Source: Chara braunii
Lineage: Eukaryota; Streptophyta; Charophyceae; Charales; Characeae
Length of the DNA: 64,000 nucleotides
Reading direction: 5' to 3'
Assembly: GCA_003427395.1 (NCBI GenBank)
Contig: BFEA01000063.1
Span: forward strand, 3,970,278-4,034,277
The position numbers and the translations under genes were made by a program. The notes beneath the pieces are model-generated. The model worked only from the letters and a program-made list of their open reading frames with translations, ran no database searches and had not been told where the DNA came from. Below, one piece after another: positions 25,512-35,385 of this stretch (the first letter of the stretch is position 1; each line of letters starts with the position of its first letter).

Positions 25512-26342
25512 GAGCACGTTTTGACACCCCCATCTTTGACGATTTTTAATGTTTTGTTGGCTTAGGATAATTGCTTCAAAATTTATAGGCGTATAGGTTA
25601 CATCATAGAAAACTCACAAAACAAAATTCAAAAAAAAAAACTTATTTTTAGGCCTCTTGGGGATGCGTTCGGCTGTTCGGGCCGAACGCGGACCCAAAAA
25701 AAAAAAAAAAAAAAAAAAACAATCATCAAAAAAATCGGAAAAAACGATATGTTATGGAGAAACATAAATTAAACAAGATTTGTCCGAGCATAACATCCGA
25801 ATTCCTTACCAAATTTGAAATAAAAATAAATACTTGTAATATAAATAAATAAAAATAAAAAGAGAATTAAATTTAGTGAGTGCGCGAGCATGGTTTCGAC
25901 ACCGCCATCTTTGACGATTTTTCTTTTTTTTTTGGCATAGCTAAATGCTCTCTAAATTTACAGATGTGTACTTCACATAATACAAAATACTCTACAAAAA
26001 AAATTCACAAAATAATAAAATTGTTTAGACCCCGAACTAAAGTGAAAACCAAAAGTAAAAAGTAAAAACATGCGTGGGCAAACGCATTTTGACATTGCCA
26101 TCTTTCGAGATTTTTAATTTTTATTTGGCCCCGCTAAATGACTTGAAAATTTATAGGCATTTGCTTCACGTCATAGAGAATTCACAAAAAACAATTCAAA
26201 AAATAATAATTATTTTTAAACCCTGAAATATTTTTTAGCGGGGGCCAAACGCCGACGGGTTCGGACCCCGTACGGGACTTCGAACGCCCGTATGTACGGA
26301 GGTCTGCCCAGGGACCTCCGTACGTACGGGCTGGTGACCCTG
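25512..26342 (-). mobile_element. CAGRGTTG-ended elements E3 (fragment) and E4, fused
   Basis: E4 on the minus strand starts at 26342 (CAGGGTCACCAGCCCGTACG), next to a TA microsatellite, and runs to about 25690. There its tail is replaced by the head of another copy, E3, which continues to the gap. The fusion again falls at the GTTCGG-rich segment. Confidence 0.7.
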
Positions 26343-26372
26343 TATATATATACATATATATATATATATATA

Positions 26373-27107
26373 CAGGGTTGACGACGTTCAGGACGGGCCG
26401 AACACCCGAACCCGAACGCCCGAACGTTTGGGATCCCCTCTCGACGCGTTCGGACGTTCGGCCGAACATTTCCAAAAATTTTAAAACAACAATACGTAAT
26501 GCAGAAGAATAAACTAAACAACATTTGCCTCAGCAGGACATCCAAATTCCTTACCAAATTTGAAATAAAAATCAAATACAAAAAATAAATAATATTAATG
26601 AAAATAAGAAAACATAAAACGAGAATGAAATTATTGCGTGGGCGAGCAAGTTTTTGACATCGCCATCTTTCATGATTTTTCATTTTGTTTTGGCTTTGTC
26701 AAATGCAATGAAACTTTGCATATGTATCTTACATAATAGAGAACCTACAAATAAAGTTTGAAAAAATAATAGTTTTTTTCAGGGCCCGAAAATAAAGGGA
26801 AAACAAAAAGTGAAAAGAGAAAAAAAACAAATTAGTAAGTGGTAAAACAAGTTTTGACACCACCATCTTTGCCGATTTTTTATTATTGTTTGACTCTACA
26901 GAATGACTTCAAAATTGAGAGAAAGTTAGCTTACATAACAAAGAACTTACAAAAAACAAATCAGAAAAAAATAATAATTTTTAGGTACCAAATTTTTTTT
27001 TTGCGGGGTCCGAACCCCTTCGAGTTTGGGCTTCGTACGGGGACCCGAACGCCCGAACGTTCGGGGGTCAGCTTAGGGGCCTCCGTACGTTCAGCTTGGC
27101 AACTCTG
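26373..27107 (-). mobile_element. CAGRGTTG-ended element E5 (complete, 735 bp)
   Basis: The best-preserved member. In minus orientation it runs from CAGAGTTGCCAAGCTGAACG (27107) to a terminus reading GTCGTCAACCCTG (26373), so the ends are short inverted repeats CAGAGTTG / CAGGGTTG. It is flanked on both sides by TA repeats (26343-26372 and 27108-27125). GC-rich ends enclose an AT-rich, non-coding body. Confidence 0.85.
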
Positions 27108-27602
27108 TATATATATATATATATACAGGGTTGTCAGACCAAATGTAAGGAGACCCCTACTAAGCTGACCCCCGAACGTTCGGGTGTTCGGGCTATTGAG
27201 TCCTTGTTAAGGGTCCGAACCACTGAAGGGATTTTGACCCCGCGAATAAATATTTTGACACTTAAATATTATTATTTTTTCTGAATATTTTTTTGTGAGT
27301 TCTTTGTAATGTAAGGTATCTTCCTCTTTATTTTGAAGGTATTATGTTTAGCCAAAAAAAATAAAAAATCAGCAAAGATGGTGGTGTAAAAACTTGCTTG
27401 CCCACTCGCTAATTTGTTTTTTCTTTCTTTTTACTTTTTGTTTTTCCTTTATTTCTGGGAATGAAAAAAAATATTATGTTTTCAAACCTTATTTGTAGGT
27501 TTTGTATTATGTAAGATACACATACACAAATTTTTATATCATTTGTCACAGCCAAAAAAAAAAATATATCATCAAAAATGGTGATGTAAAAAACGTTGAG
27601 GA

Positions 27603-28747
27603 TTGGGAAATATAAGCGAATAGAATATCATAACAGCTACCGAAATCCTCTGTACGCAAACACAAGTATATTGCAAGGAGCAAAGTGTCAACCATGTTTA
27701 TATCAACATAAGAAACTCATCGATAGATGAAAGATATGATACATGAGTAGTACCATAGTCTGGTTATGGTGTGTGCGAACTACCGCTCGCATCGATGACA
27801 GTAAGTGTGACGCCCCTCGACTGGTTTTGGCTGGGCCAAAACCGGCCTTGTCAGGAGAGAAATTCAACTCCAAGGTAAGTGGTATGTAACTTCTATAGCA
27901 TAAATACCATAAGAAAAAACCTTTGCCGCCGCTCAGTTTACCGTTTTCTACTTCTTCTTGATAAAAAATGTATGTCCCTAGTGGAATCCTCGAAACGGTG
28001 TCCCGAATCCATCGGAAAGGTCGTTTGGAATTTCCATATGCTCATAAACATGCAACCGCTTTCAGACAAAGGTTATCATTAAAAACAAAACTTCGGCTTC
28101 GAGCTAGGATCATAAAAACTTTCCAAGCCTTCAGAGAGTTTCGACTAATTCCATATGTTTGTAAATGTGTAGCCTCTTTGAAAAAAATATCACTAACGAC
28201 GATTTCGAAATTCAAGCTAGGATAAGAAAAATTCGCGGATCTTCAGAGAAATTTGAAAATTTTTCATGAAGCGTCATTCAAAAAACTTTATGCAAAATTT
28301 TTTATATCTTATCTTTATTTTTCGGAACTCTGTAGCTCTAACGTTACGACCTTATTTTGTCTTTATCCAAAAATTCAAACGGATTTAATTTGAAAGATCT
28401 TCCCAGGTAAAATCGTTTTCTGTTGAAAATCTAGGAGAATTTACGAAAACCCTATGTCATTCCAGAGAAATATGGTTGTCCTTTCTGTAGTTTCCTCAGT
28501 ATGGTTCTGAGTATTTACGAGCATAATAATTTTTTCTCAAAGATAAAAATCTCGCGAGATCTCCGTTAGAGATTTTGGAATCCTCACTCCATATACGTCC
28601 AATATAATTAATAAGTAAATAGATAAATTGAAACTTAGGTTCTTCTGAAAATTACAATCCGCAGTATTTATTACCCCATTCGATCCATGATGGGGTTCAT
28701 TTCTGAATAAACATTCTCCGGTAGTTCTCGAAATATTTGTCTATGTA
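27603..28747 (-). repeat. Downstream pseudo-LTR of the Penelope-like element
   Basis: It aligns with 33637-34788 over its full length, from ATTGGGAAA (27603) to TTGTCTATGTA (28747). One 46-bp stretch near the start shows four differences. No TG...CA ends are seen, so it is not a typical retroviral LTR. Confidence 0.8.
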
Positions 28748-28955
28748 ATCCTGTAGCTTAAACATTCTTTTAAGTGTAAGTAAATTGAGGCCTACCTACG
28801 TCGGAAGTCATTTGGTAGATATGGTGAAGACAACACGTTGTTACCGTTTTTTTTCTTAGGGATAGCTCAGTAGGATTTAAGATCCTAAATCGTTCGATAT
28901 GTTAGTTCTCCTTTTTCCCATATTTCCTTTAAGTTCTTTTGGATTAACATGATGG

Positions 28956-29985
28956 TTACTTTTCTTCCTTTAGTATCCACTCCGATCTTTGTGCGAGGAA
29001 GACTCCTTCCGCTTTGCGTTCGTTCGTTCGTTCTAGCGATAAGGCTTTATCATAGGCAAATTGATATTGGTTGATAACAACAATTACCTTTTCGTCATTA
29101 TTCCTTCCGTTCCATACAAAAAAAGATACATCGTTCATCGGTCGTGCACCTTTCACCAATTTCTTGTCCTTTTCTAGACTTGACAAGAAGGTGTATTCGT
29201 TGAAAGCACATAGTATGCAAGTTAGGGGAAGATTTGTACTCTTGCCCATAGGAATATCCGTTTCCTGTCTAATCAAGCGATCAACGACTATGATGTACGT
29301 ATTTCTGAGCTCAAACCTGATAATTTTTTGGATATTGTCGAAATTGATTGTTAATCAGTTGTCTCATCCGTGTTTCAGTGAAAAATAAGTTCTATTTCCT
29401 CTTCGTTGAACGACGAATCTACTCTTTTCATTTTCTTCGTGGTAATGGAACCATGATAAAGTCATGAGATCGAAGGTTGAATATTTCTTTAATATCGAAG
29501 GAGGCGCATGGTAGGTGTCTGTTTTTCTTATTTTCCTTCCAATTATTTACCTCTGTGACTTTCCTCAGTAGAACGTCCGTAAATTTCATACTACAATGCA
29601 TACTCTTCGGTAAGACGAATAAGAAATGGTTTACAATTCGTGCAGTTCGGCTACTAGTTGTTCTCGAGGGTTTTGAAAAGAACGGGTTGATAGGTCTGAA
29701 CTTAGATAGATCCTTATTTTCAGGAATTATTTAAGCTCGACCGCATCTCTCCGTGTCATCCAATTTCCTGAGTTTTTGTAGCCCCTTACCCTTATATTCG
29801 TTTTCACATTTAATCATGATTTCTGCTTCGGATTTCCAAACGACGCAGAAACTTTATTTTTCGAAAAAAATGTTTTGCATGTAGTTTGCGTAAGTTTAAG
29901 GACACATAATCACTGATTTAACTGGTTTTTTCTCAACAACTATTATTACGAAATTCTTTCTCAGCGACTTGAGGTGATTTACTGA
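28956..29985 (-). pseudogene. Penelope-like reverse transcriptase (pseudogene)
   Basis: Reading on minus from 29985, the segment opens with LRKNFVIIVVEKK. This resembles the conserved N-terminal block of Penelope-like polymerases before the fingers. A RPINPFFSKP block follows, then the first catalytic Asp in ASFDIKE (Asp at 29496-29494). After a shift of frame, the 28956-29276 frame carries the IPMGKS motif (about 29252-29238) and the catalytic turn. There the expected Tyr-x-Asp-Asp reads Pro-Met-Asn-Asp (29141-29130): the first Asp is now Asn (AAC) and the Tyr is Pro. At least eight in-frame stops occur. An alternative, a group II intron or LINE RT, fits less well because of the adjoining GIY-YIG and CxC linker. 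Confidence 0.75.
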
Positions 29986-29987
29986 AA

Positions 29988-30945
29988 CTTTTTTTTTTTT
30001 TTTTTTTTTAAGGTTGTGCAGGTTGGAGACGGCCTTGGGGGGTCCTTGTCGCACGGTCATTGAGGGCAGCCCCGCCAGGACGGCCAGCGCGTCGAGCCTT
30101 CCTACGCTCTTGGAGCGGGTACTACACTCGCCAAGCGAGCCCTGCGGACGGCCATGCCCGCAATGATATCGTATGTTCCAACCCCTCCCCACACCCCCTA
30201 ATATACCCACTCACGAACCAGCTGAGACCCTCAGAGATGACTCACATCCTCACGTACCCTTGGAAGGTGGGAGGGTATCGACTATGACCGACGCTCCATA
30301 GTCGCGTGCAACACAGCAGGGCACCCCCGAATTCAGACCACAATGCCACGGAGACATTTTATGTCGGTAGGCAGTTTTTGCACCCAGTCGCACCCCATAT
30401 CCCTGTGGCAACCGCCCCTGCTATGGAAGAACCCATTTTGAGGCACCCCCTCCCTAGGCTAACCTACTCCTACGCCTACCTGTTTCCTCCGCCCAAGTGA
30501 CCCAATATTTGCAATAGACCGGATTTTTTTAAAGGATTTTTTCAAGATTTTTTTCCCGGTAAAGCCCCTAGGCGGCAACGGTCCCCACAAACCGACACAG
30601 TTCCCCCTTCGTAACCCCGTATTTTCTGTCAGGGCCCTCAATCCCTCACACGTGCACGACTATTTTGTGCCCACACGGAATCCACCACGTGCGCGTCAGC
30701 AGTGCAACCCGACAATTCCCACATCGACAGCATGAACCCTTCCCCCCCCAGGAGCAAACTGCAGCTGGGACTCGATCCCCCCCCAACACTGACTCCAACC
30801 CACAGCAACCGGTGTGTGGATGGCTATGCGCTATGAGAGCGCGAAACGACAACCTATGCGCAAGGAAGTGGATTTGAACCCGCAACCTTATACTACAGTG
30901 CGCATTTCTAACCGGTGTCCTAACCACTCAGACTCTTGTATAGGA
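29988..30945 (-). mobile_element. tRNA-headed, poly(A)-tailed insert (SINE-like)
   Basis: A GC-rich block of about 0.95 kb that separates the endonuclease-linker part of the Penelope-like ORF from its polymerase. On minus it begins with a tRNA-like segment (30935-30862) and ends in about 21 A residues (plus-strand T run 29990-30012), the layout of a tRNA-derived retroposon. It is longer than typical plant SINEs. No open frame in it shows a known protein motif. I could not identify a convincing target duplication. Confidence 0.55.
30862..30935 (-). tRNA. tRNA-like sequence (degenerate; internal Pol III boxes)
   Basis: On the minus strand TGAGTGGTTAGG matches an A box and GGGTTCAAATCC a B box, at tRNA-like spacing. 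A D-arm with a 3-bp GTC/GAC stem is visible. The anticodon stem and the acceptor stem do not pair, so this is a tRNA-derived retroposon head or tRNA pseudogene rather than a working tRNA. No anticodon can be assigned. Confidence 0.45.
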
Positions 30946-32330
30946 TTTTGTCTTTAAGCAATTCGATATGTCATCCTTTCCAAGTGGGACATCCACTCCC
31001 ATTTTCGATAATGCATCATTCAATTTCATCCTTACTCTTAGTTCTATATCTTTTTGATCTTTTTGATCTTTTTGATCTGGAAATAAAATATTTCTTGCAT
31101 TTCTTACGAAAGATTCACTGGCCCTGCATGACATGTGTCCCCTAACGGTCGGGAGGTGAAAATCAGTGCAGTTACAAATTTCTACCGAGGTCTGTACAGA
31201 ACATCGGTGGTTATGAAGAAGGTCATCTAGTGATCGGTTTTTACGTCAAACAGTTTTAAGCTTCTTGCACATGAAAGCAACTTCAGTTAATGGTCGGCAA
31301 CTCATCAAGTGGTTTGTAATTACCCTTATAATACCTCTCTTATTCAAACCATCGTCATATATAACCGAAACATAGTGTTTCCTAAGCATATTAAACCCGA
31401 ATTTATTCCAGAGTACACCCCCAACGACATCTTTTAAAATATTCAAGAAAACTTTTTTAGAGAAGACATCGGTTGCAAGAAAAAACTTGAGTAATTCCTG
31501 TAATGAAGATTTGTATAGTTCTTTTTCGCCCATTGATTTTTCAAAAAGCTACAAAAATTGATGTAGGCTTCTTTTGAGTTCTTTATTTCGCTTTGATAGG
31601 GTCCCTCCCTTCAATTGGTGGAGTGTAAGATTCCCTCCCTCCTCCAATTTCTCTTTTAGCCCAGTTAACTTGATGTTTGTTCCTTCGTTAGAGAAAATAC
31701 CCCATCCGATTTCCCGTAAGACTACTTCCAGTTTCCATTCCAATATCCAAATCTTTCCTCCTGACGAATGTATTAATCCATTACCCTTAGATGCTACTAC
31801 GCAAATATTCAACAAGTTCACGGATTCTAAAATACACGTTCTAAGGATAATTAGTCTACAGTCTTCTTTAGACTATATGCATCTGAGTTTTTCACATTCC
31901 TTCCTACCTTTTCGGTTTTTCTTCCCCGAAGATTTCTTACTATAAGTGAAATTTACCTTAGGAGACTATCTTTTAATAAAAGTTCAAATTTTTTCTATAT
32001 ATGTTAGATCAGGTATAAAAACAAAACTTATAGGTAGTGCTACATAGTTCTTGTAGCCCCAGTTTCTCAACCAACTATATAGGTTTGAATTATTAGTAGA
32101 ATTATTATAACGAGTACGGTAAACGTGTTCATTTCATCTCTCAAATAAGGATCGTGAAGTTTGTCCGATATAGGATGCACGACAACTAGGATCTAATAGT
32201 ATGTAAACACAAAAGGAGGGATTATCCAATTTTTTGGGATTATTCTCTATGAGATAGGTCCAGTAATTTAGAACTTTCTCTTCCCATTTTATCGCTCCTC
32301 TATTAAGAAGGATTAAAATATATATTCTCA
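30946..32330 (-). pseudogene. GIY-YIG endonuclease plus CxC linker of the Penelope-like ORF (pseudogene)
   Basis: One minus-strand frame stays readable from about 32330 to 30946 with about six stops, several at likely Trp codons (TGA or TAG). It opens with a helical stretch (WEEKVLNYWTYLIENN), followed by the GIY-YIG domain: CVYILLD (Tyr at 32205-32203), SYIGQTS (32175-32158), Glu-Arg before a stop, NEH, DLTYIEK (Glu at 31995-31993) and SPKVN (Asn at 31953-31951). These are the Tyr, Tyr, Arg, Glu and Asn signature positions of GIY-YIG nucleases. A Lys-rich region follows, then VEICNCTDFHLPTVRGHMSC with the CxC motif (31176-31168), and a QKD repeat (31046-31079). The polymerase follows after the SINE-like insert. 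The protein would nick DNA for target-primed reverse transcription. Confidence 0.8.
31046..31079 (-). repeat. Short tandem repeat encoding QKD
   Basis: Nine- to ten-base units (GATCTTTTT on plus) repeated about three and a half times, giving a QKD repeat in the endonuclease frame. Confidence 0.9.
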
Positions 32331-32933
32331 GTACTTTTTTATTTATTTCCTAACAATATTGATACCTACGGTACTTATTCCGGCGAGCCTTTGCCTCAAG
32401 TTCAGGTAAAAATGTAGATCTTCCTAGATATCAGTCTTCGATTAGATCCTGGTGTCCGTTGTGCTTTAACGGTGTTCTTGGTATTCGTGGTGCGCTTGCA
32501 GGTTGTTCTCTGATCACGATTCCTCTTTGGCGTGGCATACGTGGTTGCTTGTACTAGGTGTACAGAACTCGAAGTTCTACTTGTTCTTCAACTGCCTTAG
32601 GGCGCCCTTTATAGCATACTCGAACCTCCTTGCGTATTTTTTGGATGGTCAGTACGCTCTTCATATTAAGGAGCTTCCTGATTTGCTTCTTATACTATGC
32701 TGCCGCTGTTTTACTATCGACGTCCACAGGAACACTTTTCCTTAGAGTTGATTCAAACCCAATTCCTTCCTTTCGTGGTCTCTCCCTTCCTCTCATGGGT
32801 TGATTCTCCGTTAGACCGCCAAGGTTTTTTGATAATCGTGTTGGTGATTCCTCGGTGACATTGGATCTGCCCATCTTGGCTGGTGTACCAGTCGCTCTCA
32901 CTTACCCTCCCGATTGTTTTGTCGTGGTGTATT

Positions 32934-33484
32934 ACAATCACGCGCGATGTGCCCAAATTGTCCGCAGCTGTAGCACTTAGGTCCCTTTCACTGCCAACCT
33001 CCTCCATTGTTTCATCCTCCTCCGTTGTTCCATCCTCCTCCATTTCTATTGTTGTTCTAGTTACCTTCTCCATTGTTACGATTTCCTCTGTTGCCATTGT
33101 TCCATCCTCCCGTATTGTCTCTGTCGAGTGCGTCGGCCCCCGCGTGAGCGAGGGCTTTCCCGGCCGCGTCACGCAGGAGAAACTTAAACTTTCAACCTTT
33201 TAGACACAACTCGGGGACGACACGGTAACTCGCGCCGACCCTTCGCCGCTCCGGTCGAGTGCGCCAACTGTACATCCCGCGGTCCCCTACGACAAGATAG
33301 GTTCTCGCGGGGCACAACTTACCTTCCCTAAGCCATTCCCGTTGTTCCATCCCACTCCACCATTATTGTTCCATCCTCTTTGGTTTCCTCGTCGACCATT
33401 CCATCCTACTTTCCCTCCACCTTGGGGAGGGCCTTGAGGTCCTGTTCTGAAACCAAGACCGCTATTACCTCTACTGTCATTCAT
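32934..33484 (-). pseudogene. Gly/Asn/Trp-rich segment with CCHC zinc knuckle, upstream of the Penelope-like endonuclease
   Basis: From an ATG at 33484, a minus-strand frame starting MNDSRGNSGLGF is rich in Gly, Asn and Trp (GWNNNGGVGWNNGNG). After a 202-bp segment with splice-like ends (33322 to 33121) the same composition resumes, with stops at Trp-like positions. It ends in a clear zinc knuckle, CYSCGQFGHIARDC (32975-32934, C-x2-C-x4-H-x4-C). Such knuckles are usual in Gag proteins of LTR elements and bind nucleic acid. A knuckle ahead of a Penelope-like endonuclease is unexpected to me. It could be an ORF1, an N-terminal extension, or the leftover of another element. A splice-donor-like GGTAAGTGAG lies just after it. 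Confidence 0.6.
33121..33322 (-). other. Putative 202-bp intron (or inserted repeat) in the CCHC segment
   Basis: On minus the segment begins GTAAGTTGTGCC at 33322 and ends CTCGACAG at 33121, so it has GT...AG ends. It separates two stretches of the same Gly/Asn-rich composition. Removing it leaves the frame off by one, in a region that is already decayed. Its two ends recur elsewhere: the donor-side end at about 39219-39263 and the acceptor-side end at about 44004-44045. It may therefore be a mobile, intron-like repeat. Confidence 0.4.
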
Positions 33485-33636
33485 CGCCTTGGTATCTTAT
33501 CTCCTCGTTTGCTGGTCGAATCTTGTGGTATGCCGAAAAAGAGCGATAATACTAATTAGTAATGATAGTAGCTATGACTACAGGGCCACGGAAGCAGGTG
33601 AACGTCTCCTGGTCGGTTGCCACTGCCTTTGTCTAT

Positions 33637-34788
33637 TGGGAAAGATAAGCGAAGAGAAGATCACAATAGTTGTCCAAATCCTCCGTACGCAAACACAAGC
33701 ATACTGCAAGGAGCAGAGTGTCAATCATGTGTAATTTGGAATGAGAAACTCTTCGATAGATGGAAGATAGGATGCATGAGTAGTACCATAGTGTGGCTAT
33801 GGTGTGCGAACTACCACCCGCATTGACGACAGTAAATCTGACATCCCTCCACCGGTTTCGGCTTGGTCAGAACCAGTCTCGTCAGGAGGGACGTACAACT
33901 TCGAGGTAAGTGGCATGTAACTTTCATAGCTTAAATACCCAGAGAAAAAACCTTTGTCGCCGCTAAGTTCAAGTTTACCTTTCCCTACTTCTCTTTGGTA
34001 AAAAATGTTATCCCTAGAAGAACCCTCGAAGCAGTGTCCTGAAGCCATTGGAAAGACCGTTTGAAATTCTCATATGCTCGTAAACGTGTAGCCGCTTTCA
34101 AACAAAGGTTATCACTAAAGCCAAAACACCAGCTCCGAGCTAGGATCATAAAATATTTTCGGGAATTCAGAGAGTTTCGACTAATTCCATATGTTTGTAA
34201 ATGTGTAGCATCTCTGAAAAAAGTATTACTAAAGACAATTTTCAAATTCGAGCTTGGACCAAAATATTATATAGGCCTTAAGAGAAATTCGAAAAATTTT
34301 CAGGAAGCCTCGTTCAAAAAACTTTATGCAAAATCTTTTGTAACCTATCTTTATTTTTCAAAGCCTTGTAGCTCAAACTTCACGGCCTTATTTTGTCTTT
34401 ATCCAAAAATCGAAACGGATTTAACTTGAAAGATCGTCCAAGGTAAAACCGTTTTCTGTCGAAAATCTAGGAGAATCTATGAAAACCTCATGCCGTTCTA
34501 GAGAAATATCGCCGTCCTTTTTATAGTTTCCTCAGTATGGTTTTGAACTTCTGAGTATGTACAAGCATAATTATTTTTCTCGGAGATACTAGTATCGCGA
34601 GATCTCTGTTAAATATTTTGGAATCCTCACTCCATATACGTTCGATATAATTAATAAGTAAATAGATAAATTAAAACGTAGGTTCTTCCAGAAATGACCA
34701 TCCACAATATTTATTACCCCATTTGATTCGTAATGGGGCTCGTTTCCAAATAAACTTTCTCAGGCAATCCTCAAAATTATTGTCTGGG
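33637..34788 (-). repeat. Upstream pseudo-LTR of the Penelope-like element
   Basis: Partner of 27603-28747. It starts ATTGGGAAAGATAAGCG and ends TTGTCTGGGTA, just before E6 sequence resumes. On the minus strand it precedes the CCHC segment. Confidence 0.8.
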
Positions 34789-35385
34789 TACCAAATTTCA
34801 AAAATGTGCTCGCTCACTCAATAATTTCATACTCGTTTTATTTTTTTTAAATATTTTTCATTATTATTATTTATTTTTCACATTCGATTTTTATTTCAAA
34901 TTTGGTAAAACATTTGGATGTAACGTTGAGGCAAATGTTGTTCAGTTTATTCTTTTGCATAATATTATTTTTTTTCCAGATTGTTTGGAGTTCTTTTTTT
35001 TTTTAATTTTTTTGGGGGGGAGGGGTTCGCGTTCGGGCGAACGGTCGAACGAGTCGAGAGGGAGTCGCGAACGTTCGAGCGTTTGGGTTCGGGCTTTTGG
35101 CCCATCCTGAATGTCGACAACCCTATATTTATATATGCTTCGTTTCATGAATGTTTTGCTGACTTTTGATAGGGTGTGAGCCTACATTCTATAAAATTTC
35201 TTATTTGTTGTTTGCTTTGGTTTTTATCACAGGTACACTACGGGTAGTGGTTGGTGACCACCTTAGTGTATAAGTTGTCGAGCAGTTGTTGATGCGTAAC
35301 CATAATTAGGGTTAAGGTGAATTATCATTTACAATATAATCAGTTATGTGATTCTACAGACCATACCGGGTTCAGCCTTGTTGTC

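Larger units (their letters stand above)
27603..34788 (-). mobile_element. Penelope-like element with N-terminal GIY-YIG endonuclease (decayed)
   Basis: A 7.2-kb minus-strand element bounded by two direct repeats of about 1.15 kb. In minus-strand order it holds a Gly/Asn/Trp-rich segment with a CCHC zinc knuckle (33484-32934), a GIY-YIG endonuclease (32220-31951), a linker with a Cys-Asn-Cys motif (31176-31168), and a reverse transcriptase (29985-28956). Endonuclease before polymerase, joined by a CxC linker, defines the permuted clades Naiad and Chlamys of Penelope-like elements. Canonical Penelope elements have the reverse order. The terminal repeats fit the pseudo-LTRs of such elements. 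It is inserted into E6 and itself interrupted by a tRNA-headed insert (29988-30945). Stops and frameshifts make it non-functional. Confidence 0.83.
27126..35124 (+). mobile_element. CAGRGTTG-ended element E6, split by a 7.2-kb insertion
   Basis: It starts CAGGGTTGTCAGACC at 27126 and reads as a normal family member up to about 27594. The rest of the same element (from TCAAAAATGTGCTCGC at about 34798 to CGACAACCCT at 35124) resumes on the far side of the Penelope-like element. Together the two parts make about 0.8 kb, close to E5. The A-rich junction strings (GTAAAAAAC on the left, TTCAAAAAT on the right) overlap in the family alignment and may be remnants of a target duplication. Confidence 0.8.

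Noticed and set aside
25165-25549. Open frames of about 120 codons
   Set aside because: They consist almost wholly of undetermined bases in the assembly gap.
27603-34788. Interpretation as an ordinary LTR retrotransposon
   Set aside because: Terminal repeats lack TG...CA ends, no protease or DDE integrase is seen, and the enzymes present are GIY-YIG and a Penelope-type RT.
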